Origin: Microbacterium paraoxydans
GTDB taxonomy: Bacteria > Actinomycetota > Actinomycetes > Actinomycetales > Microbacteriaceae
NCBI RefSeq assembly: GCF_020524545.1
Contig: NZ_JAIVLG010000001.1
Location: 62,001-126,000, forward strand
Reading direction: 5' to 3'
DNA: 64,000 nucleotides
How positions within the stretch are numbered: the stretch's first letter is position 1; every line of letters begins with the position of its first letter. Below the pieces are notes generated by a model. It had not been told where the DNA came from, made no database searches, and worked only from the letters and a program-made list of their open reading frames with translations. The position numbers were made by a program, and so were the translations under genes. Shown piece by piece: positions 17,378 through 25,548 of this stretch.

Positions 17378-18067
17378 GTGCGAACCATCCGTGACCTCGA
17401 CACCGTTGAACTCATCCTCGACGCGCAGGGCCTGCTCGACTCCATCCGGGGTCCGCAGCGCGTGGTGGATGCCGGCACTCTGCGCGCCCTGCAGCAGTCG
17501 GGCAACTACGTCGTCGGATTCTTCGACGGCGAGGGCGACGAGGAGCGCATGGTCGGTGCCTCGATCGCGTTCTTCGGCGAACCTGCCCGGCGGGCGATGC
17601 ATTCGCACATCACGGCTCTGCTCCCCGAGTATCGGGGTCGCGGCTGGGGGCGTGAGCTCAAGGAGCACCAGCGCCAGTGGGCGTTCTCCCGCGATGTCGG
17701 CCGCATCACGTGGGTGTTCGATCCGCTGGTCGCGCGCAACGCGCATTTCTTCTTCACGGTGCTGGGCGCACGCGCGACCGGATACTCGGTGAACCGCTAC
17801 GGGATTTTCGGCGGCGGGGACGCGGGCGATGAGAGCGACCGGCTCGATGTCGAGTGGGCTCTCGCCGACATCGCCAAAGCGCCGGCAGACGACGACGTCG
17901 TCGAGACCCTGGAGACCCCCGCAGACATCGAGGCGCTGCGCGTCTCGGACCCGGCGGCCGCACACGAGTGGCGGCTCCGTCTGCGTGCCCAGATGGAAGG
18001 CCTGCTCGGCAGCGGGCTGAAGATCGCGGGCTACGACACCGCGCGCGGTTACCTTTTCACGGCCTGA
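17378..18067 (+). CDS. GNAT-family acetyltransferase
   Basis: Predicted N-acetyltransferase of 229 residues. The acetyl-CoA loop is ALLPEYRGRGWGRELKEHQ. The aromatic ITWVFDPLVARNAHFF strand, with NAHFFF as the C-terminal GNAT landmark, follows, then GARATGY. About 90 C-terminal residues (from EWALADIAKAP) extend the core. Substrate unknown. The GTG at 17378 places RTIRDLDTVE at the N-terminus, as in other actinobacterial members. Monocistronic upstream of GlyRS. Confidence 0.8.
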   Translation: MRTIRDLDTVELILDAQGLLDSIRGPQRVVDAGTLRALQQSGNYVVGFFDGEGDEERMVGASIAFFGEPARRAMHSHITALLPEYRGRGWGRELKEHQRQWAFSRDVGRITWVFDPLVARNAHFFFTVLGARATGYSVNRYGIFGGGDAGDESDRLDVEWALADIAKAPADDDVVETLETPADIEALRVSDPAAAHEWRLRLRAQMEGLLGSGLKIAGYDTARGYLFTA

Positions 18068-18162
18068 CCGTCGAGGAACGAGAAGCACGGGACCTCGTCG
18101 TCCGACTCGGAGAACTGCGCCAACCAGGACCGCGGGGCCAGGCTCTGTGCGGGACGGCGGAT

Positions 18163-18168
18163 AGAATG
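18163..18168 (+). promoter_or_regulatory. -10 box TAGAAT of glyS
   Basis: TAGAAT precedes the glyS start by about 50 bases, giving a 5' leader of roughly 45 bases with TTGGAG (18208-18213) ahead of GTG 18219. Confidence 0.45.
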
Positions 18169-18218
18169 GGGTGCCCGTGTTCACGGGTCCCCTCCCGCAT
18201 CCGACCATTGGAGCCACC

Positions 18219-19604
18219 GTGGCCGAACAGTCCCGCCTCGACAAGGTCATCGCCCTCGCCCGCCACCGCGGGTTCGTGTTCCAAGCGGGTGAGATCTACG
18301 GCGGTTCCCGGTCGGCCTGGGACTACGGCCCCCTCGGAACCGAGCTCAAGGAGAACATCCGCCGCCAGTGGTGGCAGACGTTCGTGCGCGGCCGCGGGGA
18401 CATGGTGGGCCTGGACTCCAGCATCATCCTCCCCAAGCGCGTATGGGAGGCATCCGGACACGTCGCGACCTTCACCGACCCCCTCGTCGAGTGCCTGCAG
18501 TGCCACAAGCGCTTCCGCGCCGACAACCTCATCGAGGACTTCGAGGCGCGCAAGGGACGCAAGGCGGAGAACGGTCTCGCCGACATCCCCTGCCCGAATT
18601 GCGGGACCAAGGGGCAGTACACCGAGCCGAAGGCGTTCTCCGGTCTGGTCAAGACGTACCTCGGGGTCGTCGATGACGAGTCGGGCCTGTACTTCTTGCG
18701 CCCTGAGACGGCGCAGGGCATCTTCGTCAACTTCTCGAACGTGCTCACCGCGAGCCGCAAGAAGCCGCCGTTCGGTATCGGCCAGGTCGGCAAGGCGTTC
18801 CGCAACGAGATCACTCCCGGCAACTTCATCTTCCGCACGCGCGAGTTCGAGCAGATGGAGATCGAGTTCTTCACGCCGCCCGCCGACGCGCAGCAGTGGT
18901 TCGAGCACTGGGTCGAGGCCTGCTGGAACTGGTTCATCGATCTGGGCATCGACGCCTCGAACATGCGGCAGTTCGACGTGCCGGAAGAAGACCGCGCGCA
19001 CTACTCGGCCGGCACGATCGACGTCGAGTACAAGTTCGGCTTCGCGGGCAAGGAGTGGGGCGAGCTCATGGGTGTCGCCAACCGCACCGACTACGACCTC
19101 TCCAGCCACACCGACGCGTCGGGGCAGAGCCTGACGTACTTCGACCAGGCCACGGGCGAGCGCTACACCCCGTACGTGATCGAGCCGTCGTTCGGCCTCA
19201 CCCGCGCGATGATGGCCTTCCTCGTCGACGCCTACCGCGAGGAGCAGGTGCCCAACGCCAAGGGCGGCACCGACGTGCGCACGGTGCTCAAGCTCGACCC
19301 GCGCCTCGCGCCCGTCAAGGCCGCGGTGCTGCCGCTCTCGCGCAACGAGAAGCTGTCACCTCTCGCGCGCGAGGTCGCCGACACGCTCCGCAGCTCCTGG
19401 GCCGTCGACTTCGACGACGCGGGGGCGATCGGCCGCCGATACCGCCGCCAGGACGAGATCGGCACCCCGTTCTGCGTCACGGTCGACTTCGACTCGCTCG
19501 ACGATCGTGCCGTCACCGTTCGCGACCGCGACAGCATGGCGCAGGAGCGCGTCTCGATCGACCAGCTGCACGCCTACCTGGCTGAGCGCCTGCGCGGCGC
19601 CTGA
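18219..19604 (+). CDS. glyS: glycyl-tRNA synthetase (dimeric, class II)
   Basis: Charges tRNA-Gly with glycine. 461 residues, the length of the single-chain alpha2 type. Motifs: [22 protein letters not shown], a zinc-binding CLQCHKRF...CPNCGTKG insertion, motif 2 [20 protein letters not shown], the glycine-specific [11 protein letters not shown] and the motif 3 region [14 protein letters not shown]. The anticodon-binding domain ends the protein. The GTG at 18219 with TTGGAG five bases upstream gives the usual N-terminus; a 16-residue upstream extension is not homologous. Confidence 0.96.
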   Translation: MAEQSRLDKVIALARHRGFVFQAGEIYGGSRSAWDYGPLGTELKENIRRQWWQTFVRGRGDMVGLDSSIILPKRVWEASGHVATFTDPLVECLQCHKRFRADNLIEDFEARKGRKAENGLADIPCPNCGTKGQYTEPKAFSGLVKTYLGVVDDESGLYFLRPETAQGIFVNFSNVLTASRKKPPFGIGQVGKAFRNEITPGNFIFRTREFEQMEIEFFTPPADAQQWFEHWVEACWNWFIDLGIDASNMRQFDVPEEDRAHYSAGTIDVEYKFGFAGKEWGELMGVANRTDYDLSSHTDASGQSLTYFDQATGERYTPYVIEPSFGLTRAMMAFLVDAYREEQVPNAKGGTDVRTVLKLDPRLAPVKAAVLPLSRNEKLSPLAREVADTLRSSWAVDFDDAGAIGRRYRRQDEIGTPFCVTVDFDSLDDRAVTVRDRDSMAQERVSIDQLHAYLAERLRGA

Positions 19605-19641
19605 GCCCCGTCTGGTCGCCGAGACCCCCGTTCCGCGCCGA

Positions 19642-19675
19642 GACCCCCGCCCGCAGGCGTCTGCATGCGGGGGTC
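19642..19675. terminator. bidirectional hairpin between glyS and the HhH-GPD gene
   Basis: GACCCCCGC (19642-19650) pairs perfectly with GCGGGGGTC (19667-19675). The loop itself contains a GCAG/CTGC stem. No T tract follows. The convergent gene order fits a terminator. A 13-base direct repeat GCCGAGACCCCCG occurs at 19618 and 19637. Confidence 0.55.
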
Positions 19676-19804
19676 CCGGCAACCGGAGGGGGCGTCGACG
19701 AACAAACCGACTTCGAGCGGCCCGCTCTCGTCCTCGGTGCCGGTCGGGAAGCGGTAGTGGCAGGAGCGGGCGATGAGTCCCGCGACGTCATCCCCCCGTC
19801 GGCT

Positions 19805-20377
19805 TCACTTGGCCGCCTTGGCCGCGGCCTTCATGGCCTTCTTGTGCTCGCGCACCTTCGCGAGCGAGTCCGGCGAGACGATGTCGGCGACGCTGCGGTA
19901 CGCCCCATCCTCGCCGTAGGGGGCGGATGCCTCGCGCCAGCCCTCGCCCGTGAAGCCGTATTGCTTGCCCAGGAGTGCGAGGAAGATCTTGGCCTTCTGC
20001 TCACCGAAGCCGGGGAGCGCCTTCAACCGCTTCAGCACCTCGGGTCCCGACGGGTCGCCGTCGGTCCACAGCGCCGCGGCGTCTCCGTCCCAGTCGTCGA
20101 CGAGGGTCTGGCACAGCGTCTGCACGCGCGTCGCCATCGATCCGGGGAAGCGGTGCACCGCGGGGGTCTGCCGGAAGGCTTCGAGGAACTCGTCCGGCGC
20201 CATGTGGGCGATCGTCGCGGCGTCGGCCGCTCCGGTGCGCTGCTCGATCTTGAGCGGACCGGCGAATGCGGTCTCCATGGGGACCTGCTGGTCGAGCAGC
20301 ATCCCCACGAGCAGGGCGAGCGGATTGTTCGTGAGCAGGTCGTCGGCGGCGGTGTCTCCGGTGATGTGCAGGGCCAT
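19805..20377 (-). CDS. HhH-GPD base-excision repair-type protein
   Basis: Protein of 190 residues of the uncharacterised HhH-GPD family (TIGR03252 type). The helix-hairpin-helix is LKALPGFGEQKAKIFLALLG, and the N-terminus is MALHITGDTAADDLLTNN-. The family's catalytic Asp after the hairpin is not obvious, so glycosylase activity is uncertain. A Lys/Ala-rich C-terminal tail ends the protein. Its first 30 codons and the start region are duplicated 1,327 bases upstream next to hemA, where the ancestral 5' end probably lay. A GAGACT hexamer six bases before the ATG may be the current promoter. Confidence 0.85.
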   Translation of the reverse strand: MALHITGDTAADDLLTNNPLALLVGMLLDQQVPMETAFAGPLKIEQRTGAADAATIAHMAPDEFLEAFRQTPAVHRFPGSMATRVQTLCQTLVDDWDGDAAALWTDGDPSGPEVLKRLKALPGFGEQKAKIFLALLGKQYGFTGEGWREASAPYGEDGAYRSVADIVSPDSLAKVREHKKAMKAAAKAAK

Positions 20378-20386
20378 GCCTCCAGT
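20283..20386. repeat. direct repeat copy A (5' end of the HhH-GPD gene)
   Basis: This 104-base stretch matches 21610-21713 with four mismatches. It covers the start codon and first 30 codons of the intact gene. With copy B it brackets the toxin-antitoxin island. Confidence 0.95.
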
Positions 20387-20467
20387 CTCTCGCATTGGTT
20401 GAAGGACGGGTACAGCCTTGTGAACTCGGCACCACACCTGTATTCGCCGCCACATGGCCACGCCTCG

Positions 20468-20725
20468 CTACCCGGTGTTGAGCTCGAAGATCTTCCGCTT
20501 CTCGTCGGAGGTGAGGTCGGATGCCGCGAGCACTTCTTGCAGGATGAGGGACTTTCCCGCAAGGTAACGGCCGATGTCGATATCTGGGTCGCGCGCAAGA
20601 TCGAGCTTCACTTCTGCGTAGCGGTCGCGAAGCGATGGATTCTGACGCAAGACGTCACGCACCGCGAGATGGTTGCGAACGTGCAGGTTGTTCACGATGC
20701 AGAGATAGACCGGCCTGATGTCGCG
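20468..20725 (-). pseudogene. GrpB-family (UPF0157) C-terminal remnant
   Basis: The minus frame reads NNLHVRNHLAVRDVLR...RDRYAEVKLDLA...YLAGKSLILQEVLAAS and ends in DEKRKIFELNTG. This is the C-terminal third of GrpB/UPF0157 nucleotidyltransferase-fold proteins, which are normally about 170-190 residues. A GTG at 20695 would give 75 residues. The frame stays open upstream to a TGA at 20726-20728 but no N-terminal nucleotidyltransferase motif is there. I treat it as a truncated remnant; a functional short protein cannot be excluded. It sits inside the segment bracketed by the HhH-GPD repeats. Confidence 0.65.
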
Positions 20726-20780
20726 TCAGCTGATGATGGTGCTCGTGCGTCTGCACTCTTCCCTCGGATCAGGCACTGTA

Positions 20781-20795
20781 ATATCATCATGATAT
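20781..20795 (+). promoter_or_regulatory. palindrome over the mntA start, with TAATAT -10
   Basis: ATATCAT-C-ATGATAT is a perfect 7-bp inverted repeat whose right arm overlaps the ATG at 20794. TAATAT (20779-20784) looks like the -10 box. The encoded protein carries an XRE helix-turn-helix, so self-repression of a near-leaderless transcript is the simple reading. Confidence 0.6.
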
Positions 20796-21237
20796 GAGTG
20801 AGGAGCTGCGCGAAATGCGCGAGCGAGCTGGGCTCAGCCAATCGCAGCTCGCGGTGCGCAGCAGTGTTGCGCAACCGAACATCGCCGCGTATGAGTCTGG
20901 GCGGCGGATTCCGTCGTCGGCGATGGTCGATAGGCTGCGGTCAGCTATGCGCCCTCTGCCGCACGAGGCGCTCGAACGGCATCGTGACGAGCTCAAGGAT
21001 CTCGCTGCGGCGCACGGACTGAGCAACGTGCGCGTGTTTGGCTCCGCCGGGCAGGGGACGGATACAGCGCAAAGCGATCTCGACATCCTTGTCACCCGCT
21101 CGCCGAACGTCGGATTGCTGACGATCGCCGAGTTCACCCTGGCTGCCGAACAGCTGCTCGGAGTTCCGGTCGACGTGGTGACAGACGGAGGGCTGCCCGC
21201 TGGTCATCCAATCTTGCGCTCAGCAGTGGCCGCGTGA
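20794..21237 (+). CDS. mntA: XRE-MNT fusion: MntA-type nucleotidyltransferase antitoxin
   Basis: Antitoxin of 147 residues. Residues 1-50 are an XRE helix-turn-helix (LSQSQLAVRSSVAQPNIAAYESGRR). Residues 60-145 are a minimal nucleotidyltransferase with the GSxxxG...SDLD catalytic motif (FGSAGQGTDTAQSDLDILV; Gly83-Ser84, Asp95/Asp97). Known MntA proteins neutralise HEPN toxins by AMPylating a tyrosine. The extra DNA-binding domain would add transcriptional autocontrol. It overlaps the HEPN gene by four bases (GTGA). Local sequence is richer in A/T than its neighbours, which suggests transfer. Confidence 0.88.
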   Translation: MSEELREMRERAGLSQSQLAVRSSVAQPNIAAYESGRRIPSSAMVDRLRSAMRPLPHEALERHRDELKDLAAAHGLSNVRVFGSAGQGTDTAQSDLDILVTRSPNVGLLTIAEFTLAAEQLLGVPVDVVTDGGLPAGHPILRSAVAA

Positions 21238-21584
21238 GCGAGAGAGATGAACGGGCGCTACGTGAGATCGTCCGGCTGTGTGACGACGGCATAGGTCTCG
21301 CCGATCGAGGCCACGAGTGGTATGTCTCGGACGATCTGAATACACCGGGGCTCGCAGCTGAATCGATCATCATCAAGATCGGTGAGAACGTCGCGAGGCT
21401 GAGTGACGAAATGATCGCCGCTAACCCGCAGGTGCCCTGGTCGAGCATCAAGCGCATGCGCGATCGGCTTGCGCACCACTATGAGGCGACTGACTACGAC
21501 GCGGTGTGGGCCACCATCAGCGTCGAACTGCCCCGTGTGCGCGTAGCGATCACCTCGCTCCTCCCCGACGCAGTCGGCGATTGA
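21234..21584 (+). CDS. hepT: HEPN (DUF86) toxin, HepT-like
   Basis: Toxin partner of 116 residues, DUF86/HEPN family, usually an RNase that cuts tRNA or mRNA. KIGENVARLSDEM and PWSSIKRMRDRLAHHY carry the HEPN motif R-x4-H (Arg76, His81) followed by Tyr83, a candidate AMPylation site. The GTG start overlaps the antitoxin stop, as expected for an antitoxin-first operon of the type VII toxin-antitoxin class. No third partner gene is seen. Confidence 0.88.
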   Translation: MSERDERALREIVRLCDDGIGLADRGHEWYVSDDLNTPGLAAESIIIKIGENVARLSDEMIAANPQVPWSSIKRMRDRLAHHYEATDYDAVWATISVELPRVRVAITSLLPDAVGD

Positions 21585-21602
21585 TCACGCATCCGCACAT
21601 GG

Positions 21603-21704
21603 TTACCGAACCTGCTGGTCGAGCAGCATCCCCACGAGCAGGGCGAGCGGATTGTTGGTGAGCAGGTCGTCGGCGGCAGTGTCTCCGGTGATGTGAAGGG
21701 CCAT
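21603..21704 (-). pseudogene. truncated duplicate of the HhH-GPD gene start
   Basis: From ATG at 21704 the minus strand encodes MALHITGDTAADDLL... for 31 residues identical to the intact gene, then two other residues and TAA at 21603-21605. It begins 33 bases after the hemA stop, on the same strand, so it looks like the original 5' end cut off by the inserted segment. Confidence 0.8.
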
Positions 21705-21713
21705 GCCACCAGT
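21610..21713. repeat. direct repeat copy B (5' end of the HhH-GPD gene)
   Basis: Partner of 20283-20386 at a constant offset of 1,327 bases, 100 of 104 bases identical. The similarity stops abruptly at 21610 inside the gene body. Confidence 0.95.
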
Positions 21714-21736
21714 GTCCCACCCCGCGGCGGAGCGTG

Positions 21737-23038
21737 TCAGGCGGTCGCAGTCTCGTCCGCGGCGGAGACGCCGGGTTCGGGGGCGATGCCGTACAGCGCG
21801 GTCAGCGCCGCGGTGAACTCCTCCGCGCGACCGGCGGCGGCGAGCTCGTGCGCGCGCACGGTCGGGGTGTGCAGCAGCACGCCGGAGAGGTGACGCAGCG
21901 CCTGCTCGACCTTGCCGTCCTCATCGCCGCGAGCCCGAGCACGATCGATCTCGCGTTCGAGCAACTCGAAGATGTGCGAGCGGAAGGCCACCACCGATGG
22001 AGTCACGCTCTGCCGTGCGCCAACCACGTGGAAGGTCTCGGCCGCCTCGCGGACGACCGAGCGCGCGGCATCCGTCGCCTGGAGTTCTTCGAGCGGCGCG
22101 TGGAGGCGGATGGTCTCGAGGTCGAGGAGGGCCACGCCCTCGAGTGAGGCGACGGCGGGGTCGACGTTGCGCGGCATGCCGAGGTCGACCACGAGTCGGC
22201 TGTGCGTCCCGACGGGGCAACCGGCAGGGGCAGGTCCGGACGGAAGCTGCAGGTGCTCGGGTCCGAGCACGGGCACGGTGGCGGTGGTGCAGGTGATGAG
22301 CAGGCTCGACCGCGCGGCGGTGCGGGCGTACTCTTCGGCGGTGACCGGACGGATGCCGTGTTTCGCGGCGAAGACCTCGGCGCGCCCCGATGGCGAGTAC
22401 ACCGAGATGTTCGCGGCACCGCGCTCGCGAAGCGTCGCGAGGGTGACCGCGGCGTAGGCCCCGGTGCCGACCAGCAGCACGCGCTCGGCGGACCAGTCGG
22501 CGATGCGGCTGTCGGCGAGCTCCAGGGCGAGGCGCACGAGCGAACGGCCCGCACGGCCGAGGGCGGTGACGTTCTTGACCTTGCGCTGCGCCTGGCTCGC
22601 GCGCTGGAACAGACGCTCGAGTTCGGGGGAGGTGGTGCCGTCCTTGCGCGCGGTCTTGAGGGCACGGCGGACCTGACCGGCGATCTCGCCCTCGCCCGAG
22701 ACCACCGACTCGAGGCCGGAGGCGACGGAGAAGAGGTGCTCGGCCACGCGGCGTCCCGAGTGCACGGCGTAAGCGCCGTCGAGGTCGGCGGCAGCGATGC
22801 CCGTCGCGGACTCGACGGCTTCGATGACGGCCTCGACGCCGATCGCGCCGGCCGCCGTCACCGGTTCGTCCATCTCGACGTACGCCTCGAACCGGTTGCA
22901 CGTCGCCAGAACCACGGCACCCTGCACGCACGGCGCCATGCCCACGAGAGTGGGAGCGACGTCGTCGGGGGTGCGGCTCAGGCGTTCGAGCAGTTCGAAG
23001 GAGGCGGTCTTGTGACTCGCCGTCACACACAGCAGCAC
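21737..23038 (-). CDS. hemA: glutamyl-tRNA reductase
   Basis: First committed step of haem synthesis: NADPH reduces glutamyl-tRNA to glutamate-1-semialdehyde. 433 residues. Nucleophile Cys47 lies in [14 protein letters not shown]. Other motifs are [16 protein letters not shown], the NADPH domain [17 protein letters not shown] and [12 protein letters not shown]-terminal dimerisation helix is present. The GTG start is six bases after TACAAT. It is divergent from hemE and downstream of no haem gene, so it has its own promoter. The truncated HhH-GPD copy follows its stop. Confidence 0.96.
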   Translation of the reverse strand: MLLCVTASHKTASFELLERLSRTPDDVAPTLVGMAPCVQGAVVLATCNRFEAYVEMDEPVTAAGAIGVEAVIEAVESATGIAAADLDGAYAVHSGRRVAEHLFSVASGLESVVSGEGEIAGQVRRALKTARKDGTTSPELERLFQRASQAQRKVKNVTALGRAGRSLVRLALELADSRIADWSAERVLLVGTGAYAAVTLATLRERGAANISVYSPSGRAEVFAAKHGIRPVTAEEYARTAARSSLLITCTTATVPVLGPEHLQLPSGPAPAGCPVGTHSRLVVDLGMPRNVDPAVASLEGVALLDLETIRLHAPLEELQATDAARSVVREAAETFHVVGARQSVTPSVVAFRSHIFELLEREIDRARARGDEDGKVEQALRHLSGVLLHTPTVRAHELAAAGRAEEFTAALTALYGIAPEPGVSAADETATA

Positions 23039-23044
23039 TCTTCG

Positions 23045-23050
23045 ATTGTA
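23045..23050 (-). promoter_or_regulatory. -10 box TACAAT of hemA
   Basis: On the minus strand TACAAT lies six bases before the GTG at 23038. Leaderless pattern. No riboswitch-like structure fits in the 86-base gap to hemE. Confidence 0.55.
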
Positions 23051-23124
23051 CCGGAGCGCGGAGAGCGGGGATTCGCGCCGCTCGACTCGGCGACTCCATA
23101 AGGGCGGAATGCGAGGATGGGGCC

Positions 23125-24147
23125 ATGGCCCTCTCCGACGCCCCGCTTCTGCGCGCCCTCGCCGGCGACCGTCCCACCCACACCCCGGTCTGGTTCATGC
23201 GGCAGGCCGGCCGGTCGCTGCCCGAGTACCGTGACCTGCGGGTCGGGACCCGGATGCTCGACGCCTGCCTGACGCCCGACCTCGCGGCCGAGATCACTCT
23301 GCAGCCGGTGCGCCGACACGGAGTCGATGCGGCCGTGTTCTTCAGCGACATCGTCATCCCGCTGCGGTTGGCCGGGGTCGATGTCGAGATCGAGCCCGGG
23401 CGTGGACCGGTGTTCGCGGAGCCGGTGCGCACGGCATCCGACGTCGATCGCGTCACCGCCATCGACCCGGACGACCTGGACGGCACAGCCATCGCCGAGG
23501 CGGTCGGCATCGTCACCGCGGAGCTCGGCGACACTCCGCTGATCGGCTTCGCCGGTGCACCGTTCACGCTCGCGGCCTACCTCGTCGAAGGGGGCCCTTC
23601 CAAGGAGCATCTGCGCGCGAGGGCCATGATGCACTCCGACCCTGAGTCGTGGAACCGACTGGCCGGCTGGCTGGCGCGTGTCTCCCGCCGCTTCCTCGAG
23701 ACGCAGCGCGATGCGGGGGCCTCGGTCGTGCAGCTGTTCGACAGCTGGGCCGGATCGCTCAGCACCGCCGACTACCGGAGGTTCGTGGCTCCGCACTCTC
23801 GCGCCGCTCTCGCGGACATCGGCCTTCCGGCCATCCACTTCGGCGTCGGCACGGGGCCGTTCCTCGCCGACATGCGTCTCGACGGGGTGGCCGACGGGGT
23901 GGGCGTCGATTGGAGGCAGCCGCTCGATGAGGCGGCCGCGATCCTCGGACCGGACGTCACGGTGCAGGGCAACATCGATCCCGCGCTCCTCGCGGCCCCG
24001 TGGCCGGTGCTGGAGGCGCACGTGCGCGACGTGATCGACCGCGGTCGTGCGGCGCGCGCGCACATCCTCAACCTCGGCCACGGGGTTCCCCCGGAGACCG
24101 ACCCCGACCAGCTCACCCGTATCGTCGAGCTGGCGCACTCTCTCTGA
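23125..24147 (+). CDS. hemE: uroporphyrinogen decarboxylase
   Basis: Converts uroporphyrinogen III to coproporphyrinogen III. 340 residues. N-terminal signature [16 protein letters not shown] with the substrate-binding arginines, FFSDIVIPL with the catalytic Asp, [16 protein letters not shown], and [15 protein letters not shown] near the end. Complete and of normal length. GAGGAT stands six bases before the ATG. It is divergent from hemA and convergent with an SDR gene, so it is transcribed alone. Confidence 0.96.
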   Translation: MALSDAPLLRALAGDRPTHTPVWFMRQAGRSLPEYRDLRVGTRMLDACLTPDLAAEITLQPVRRHGVDAAVFFSDIVIPLRLAGVDVEIEPGRGPVFAEPVRTASDVDRVTAIDPDDLDGTAIAEAVGIVTAELGDTPLIGFAGAPFTLAAYLVEGGPSKEHLRARAMMHSDPESWNRLAGWLARVSRRFLETQRDAGASVVQLFDSWAGSLSTADYRRFVAPHSRAALADIGLPAIHFGVGTGPFLADMRLDGVADGVGVDWRQPLDEAAAILGPDVTVQGNIDPALLAAPWPVLEAHVRDVIDRGRAARAHILNLGHGVPPETDPDQLTRIVELAHSL

Positions 24148-24165
24148 GCTGCCTCCCTACCACCG

Positions 24166-24224
24166 TTCGAATCGCGCAAATCGTCGTATCCGTGAGCCGA
24201 AAGCGACCATTCACGCGATTCGAA
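24166..24224. repeat. 11-bp inverted repeat after hemE
   Basis: TTCGAATCGCG (24166-24176) and CGCGATTCGAA (24214-24224) are perfect inverses separated by 37 bases. The right arm lies in the last codons of the convergent SDR gene. It may act as a weak terminator or as a protein site. Confidence 0.5.
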
Positions 24225-25122
24225 AGCCCGCCGCCCGCCGCAGGCAACGCATGATCCGCAGGTCGGAGGCGGTGAAGCCCCCGGCAGGGAGTGCCGCGCG
24301 GATGCGCTCGTCGTCGAACGCTCGTGCGGGGCGGATGCCGACCGGTGCCTCGGGGGCGAACGGTGCGGCCTCGCTCACGCCCTCCGCGAGCATCCGCGCC
24401 TGGGCCTTCGCCACGAGGGGGACGACCATCGTCCACTCGGTCACCTGGGCCAGTGCCCGCACGATCCACGTCGGCACCGGGAGGTAGGCGGGACGACGTC
24501 CGGCGACACGGGCGATGCGACGGATGGCCTCGCCGAGCGTGACCTCGTCCGCACCCATGACCGCGATCGTCGGCTCCTCGATGCGACCTTCGAGGGCGGC
24601 GACGAGGACGTCGACCGCGTCCTCCACGGGCACCGGTCGTGCCGTGCGCTCTCGGTAGCCGACGGTCCAGAAGAAGGGCAGGGTCCGCACCGCCTTGGTC
24701 ACGTGATCGACCATGTGATCGCCGGGGCCGTAGATCATGCCGGACTTGAGGATCGTGTGCGGGATGCCAGAGGCGCGGACGATCTCCTCCGCCTCCCACT
24801 TCGACTCGTGATAGCCGGAGCCGCAGTCGGGGCGTGCCCGGAGGAAGCTGACGAGGACGATGCGCTGCACGCCGGCGCGGCGGGCTGCCTCCACGACGGC
24901 CCTCGTCCCGTCCACGTGCACACGACGGAAGGTCTGTCCCCCGATCTCCCGGTTGATCCCGGCGCAGTGCGCCACGGCATCGCACCCCTCGAAGGCTTCG
25001 GTCAAGGCCTCCACGTCGGTGATCTCGACGCCGCTCCGGCGGGAGATCACGACCGCGTCGTCGAGTCGGTCGGCGAGATTCCTGCCGACGAATCCGGTGC
25101 CACCTGTGATCGCTACCCGCAC
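24211..25122 (-). CDS. NAD(P)-binding atypical short-chain reductase
   Basis: Protein of 303 residues of the extended/atypical SDR group (NmrA/NDUFA9-like). Cofactor motif ITGGTGFVGRNLADRL at 4-19, AHCAGINRE, and a YHESKWEAEEIV active-site pair (Tyr-x3-Lys). The C-terminal half (LPVPTWIVRALAQVTEWTM) matches ubiquinone-oxidoreductase-associated homologues. Substrate unknown. AAGGAGAG precedes the GTG start. Divergently transcribed from an ArsR regulator across a 67-base operator region, so it is the likely target of that regulator. Confidence 0.83.
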   Translation of the reverse strand: MRVAITGGTGFVGRNLADRLDDAVVISRRSGVEITDVEALTEAFEGCDAVAHCAGINREIGGQTFRRVHVDGTRAVVEAARRAGVQRIVLVSFLRARPDCGSGYHESKWEAEEIVRASGIPHTILKSGMIYGPGDHMVDHVTKAVRTLPFFWTVGYRERTARPVPVEDAVDVLVAALEGRIEEPTIAVMGADEVTLGEAIRRIARVAGRRPAYLPVPTWIVRALAQVTEWTMVVPLVAKAQARMLAEGVSEAAPFAPEAPVGIRPARAFDDERIRAALPAGGFTASDLRIMRCLRRAAGFRIA

Positions 25123-25141
25123 GGTGTCTCTCCTTTGCTAA

Positions 25142-25157
25142 TTAGCTATGCAGCTAA
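25142..25157. promoter_or_regulatory. ArsR-type operator between the SDR and arsR-like genes
   Basis: TTAGCT-ATGC-AGCTAA is a perfect 6-bp inverted repeat. It is nested inside a second one, TTTGCTA (25134) and TAGCAAA (25166). An ArsR dimer here would control both divergent genes. TATATT (25178-25183) is six bases before the regulator's ATG and is probably its -10. Confidence 0.6.
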
Positions 25158-25189
25158 AGAGTATCTAGCAAAGATGCTATATTGCAACC

Positions 25190-25522
25190 ATGGCAGACAG
25201 CGCGGGCGACATCTTCGCGGCGCTGGCGCACCCCACCCGGCGCCAGATCCTGCAGGATCTGAAAGAGGGTGAACTCGCGGCCGGCGAGATCGCGTCGCGC
25301 TTCTCCTCGAGCGGGCCGACCATCTCCCGTCACCTGAGCGTCCTCCGCCAGGCCGGACTCGTCGCCGAGCGCCGCGACGCCAACCGCATCCTCTACTCAC
25401 TCGTCGGCGAACGCCTCGCGCTCTCGGTCGGCGACTTCCTCTCGACCGTCTGCCCCGAGCAGATCGTGCTGCGCGAGGTCCGCAAGCGCGGACGCGGCAG
25501 CTCTGAGCCCGTCGAGGTCTGA
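25190..25522 (+). CDS. ArsR-family transcriptional regulator
   Basis: Winged-helix repressor of 110 residues. IFAALAHPTRRQILQDLKEGELAAGEIASRF then GPTISRHLSVLRQAGLV is the recognition helix; RDANRILYSL is the wing. No metal-binding Cys cluster of the ELCVCDL type is present, so it is probably a non-metal (SdpR-like) member. It lies 26 bases before cgoX and may be cotranscribed with it. A direct link between its ligand and haem synthesis is possible but unproven. Confidence 0.88.
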   Translation: MADSAGDIFAALAHPTRRQILQDLKEGELAAGEIASRFSSSGPTISRHLSVLRQAGLVAERRDANRILYSLVGERLALSVGDFLSTVCPEQIVLREVRKRGRGSSEPVEV

Positions 25523-25548
25523 ACCGCGCGGGTGGAAGAATTGAGGGC

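Noticed and set aside
24160-24230. tRNA-like GTTCGAATC sequence
   Set aside because: No acceptor stem or cloverleaf can be built; it is one arm of an inverted repeat.
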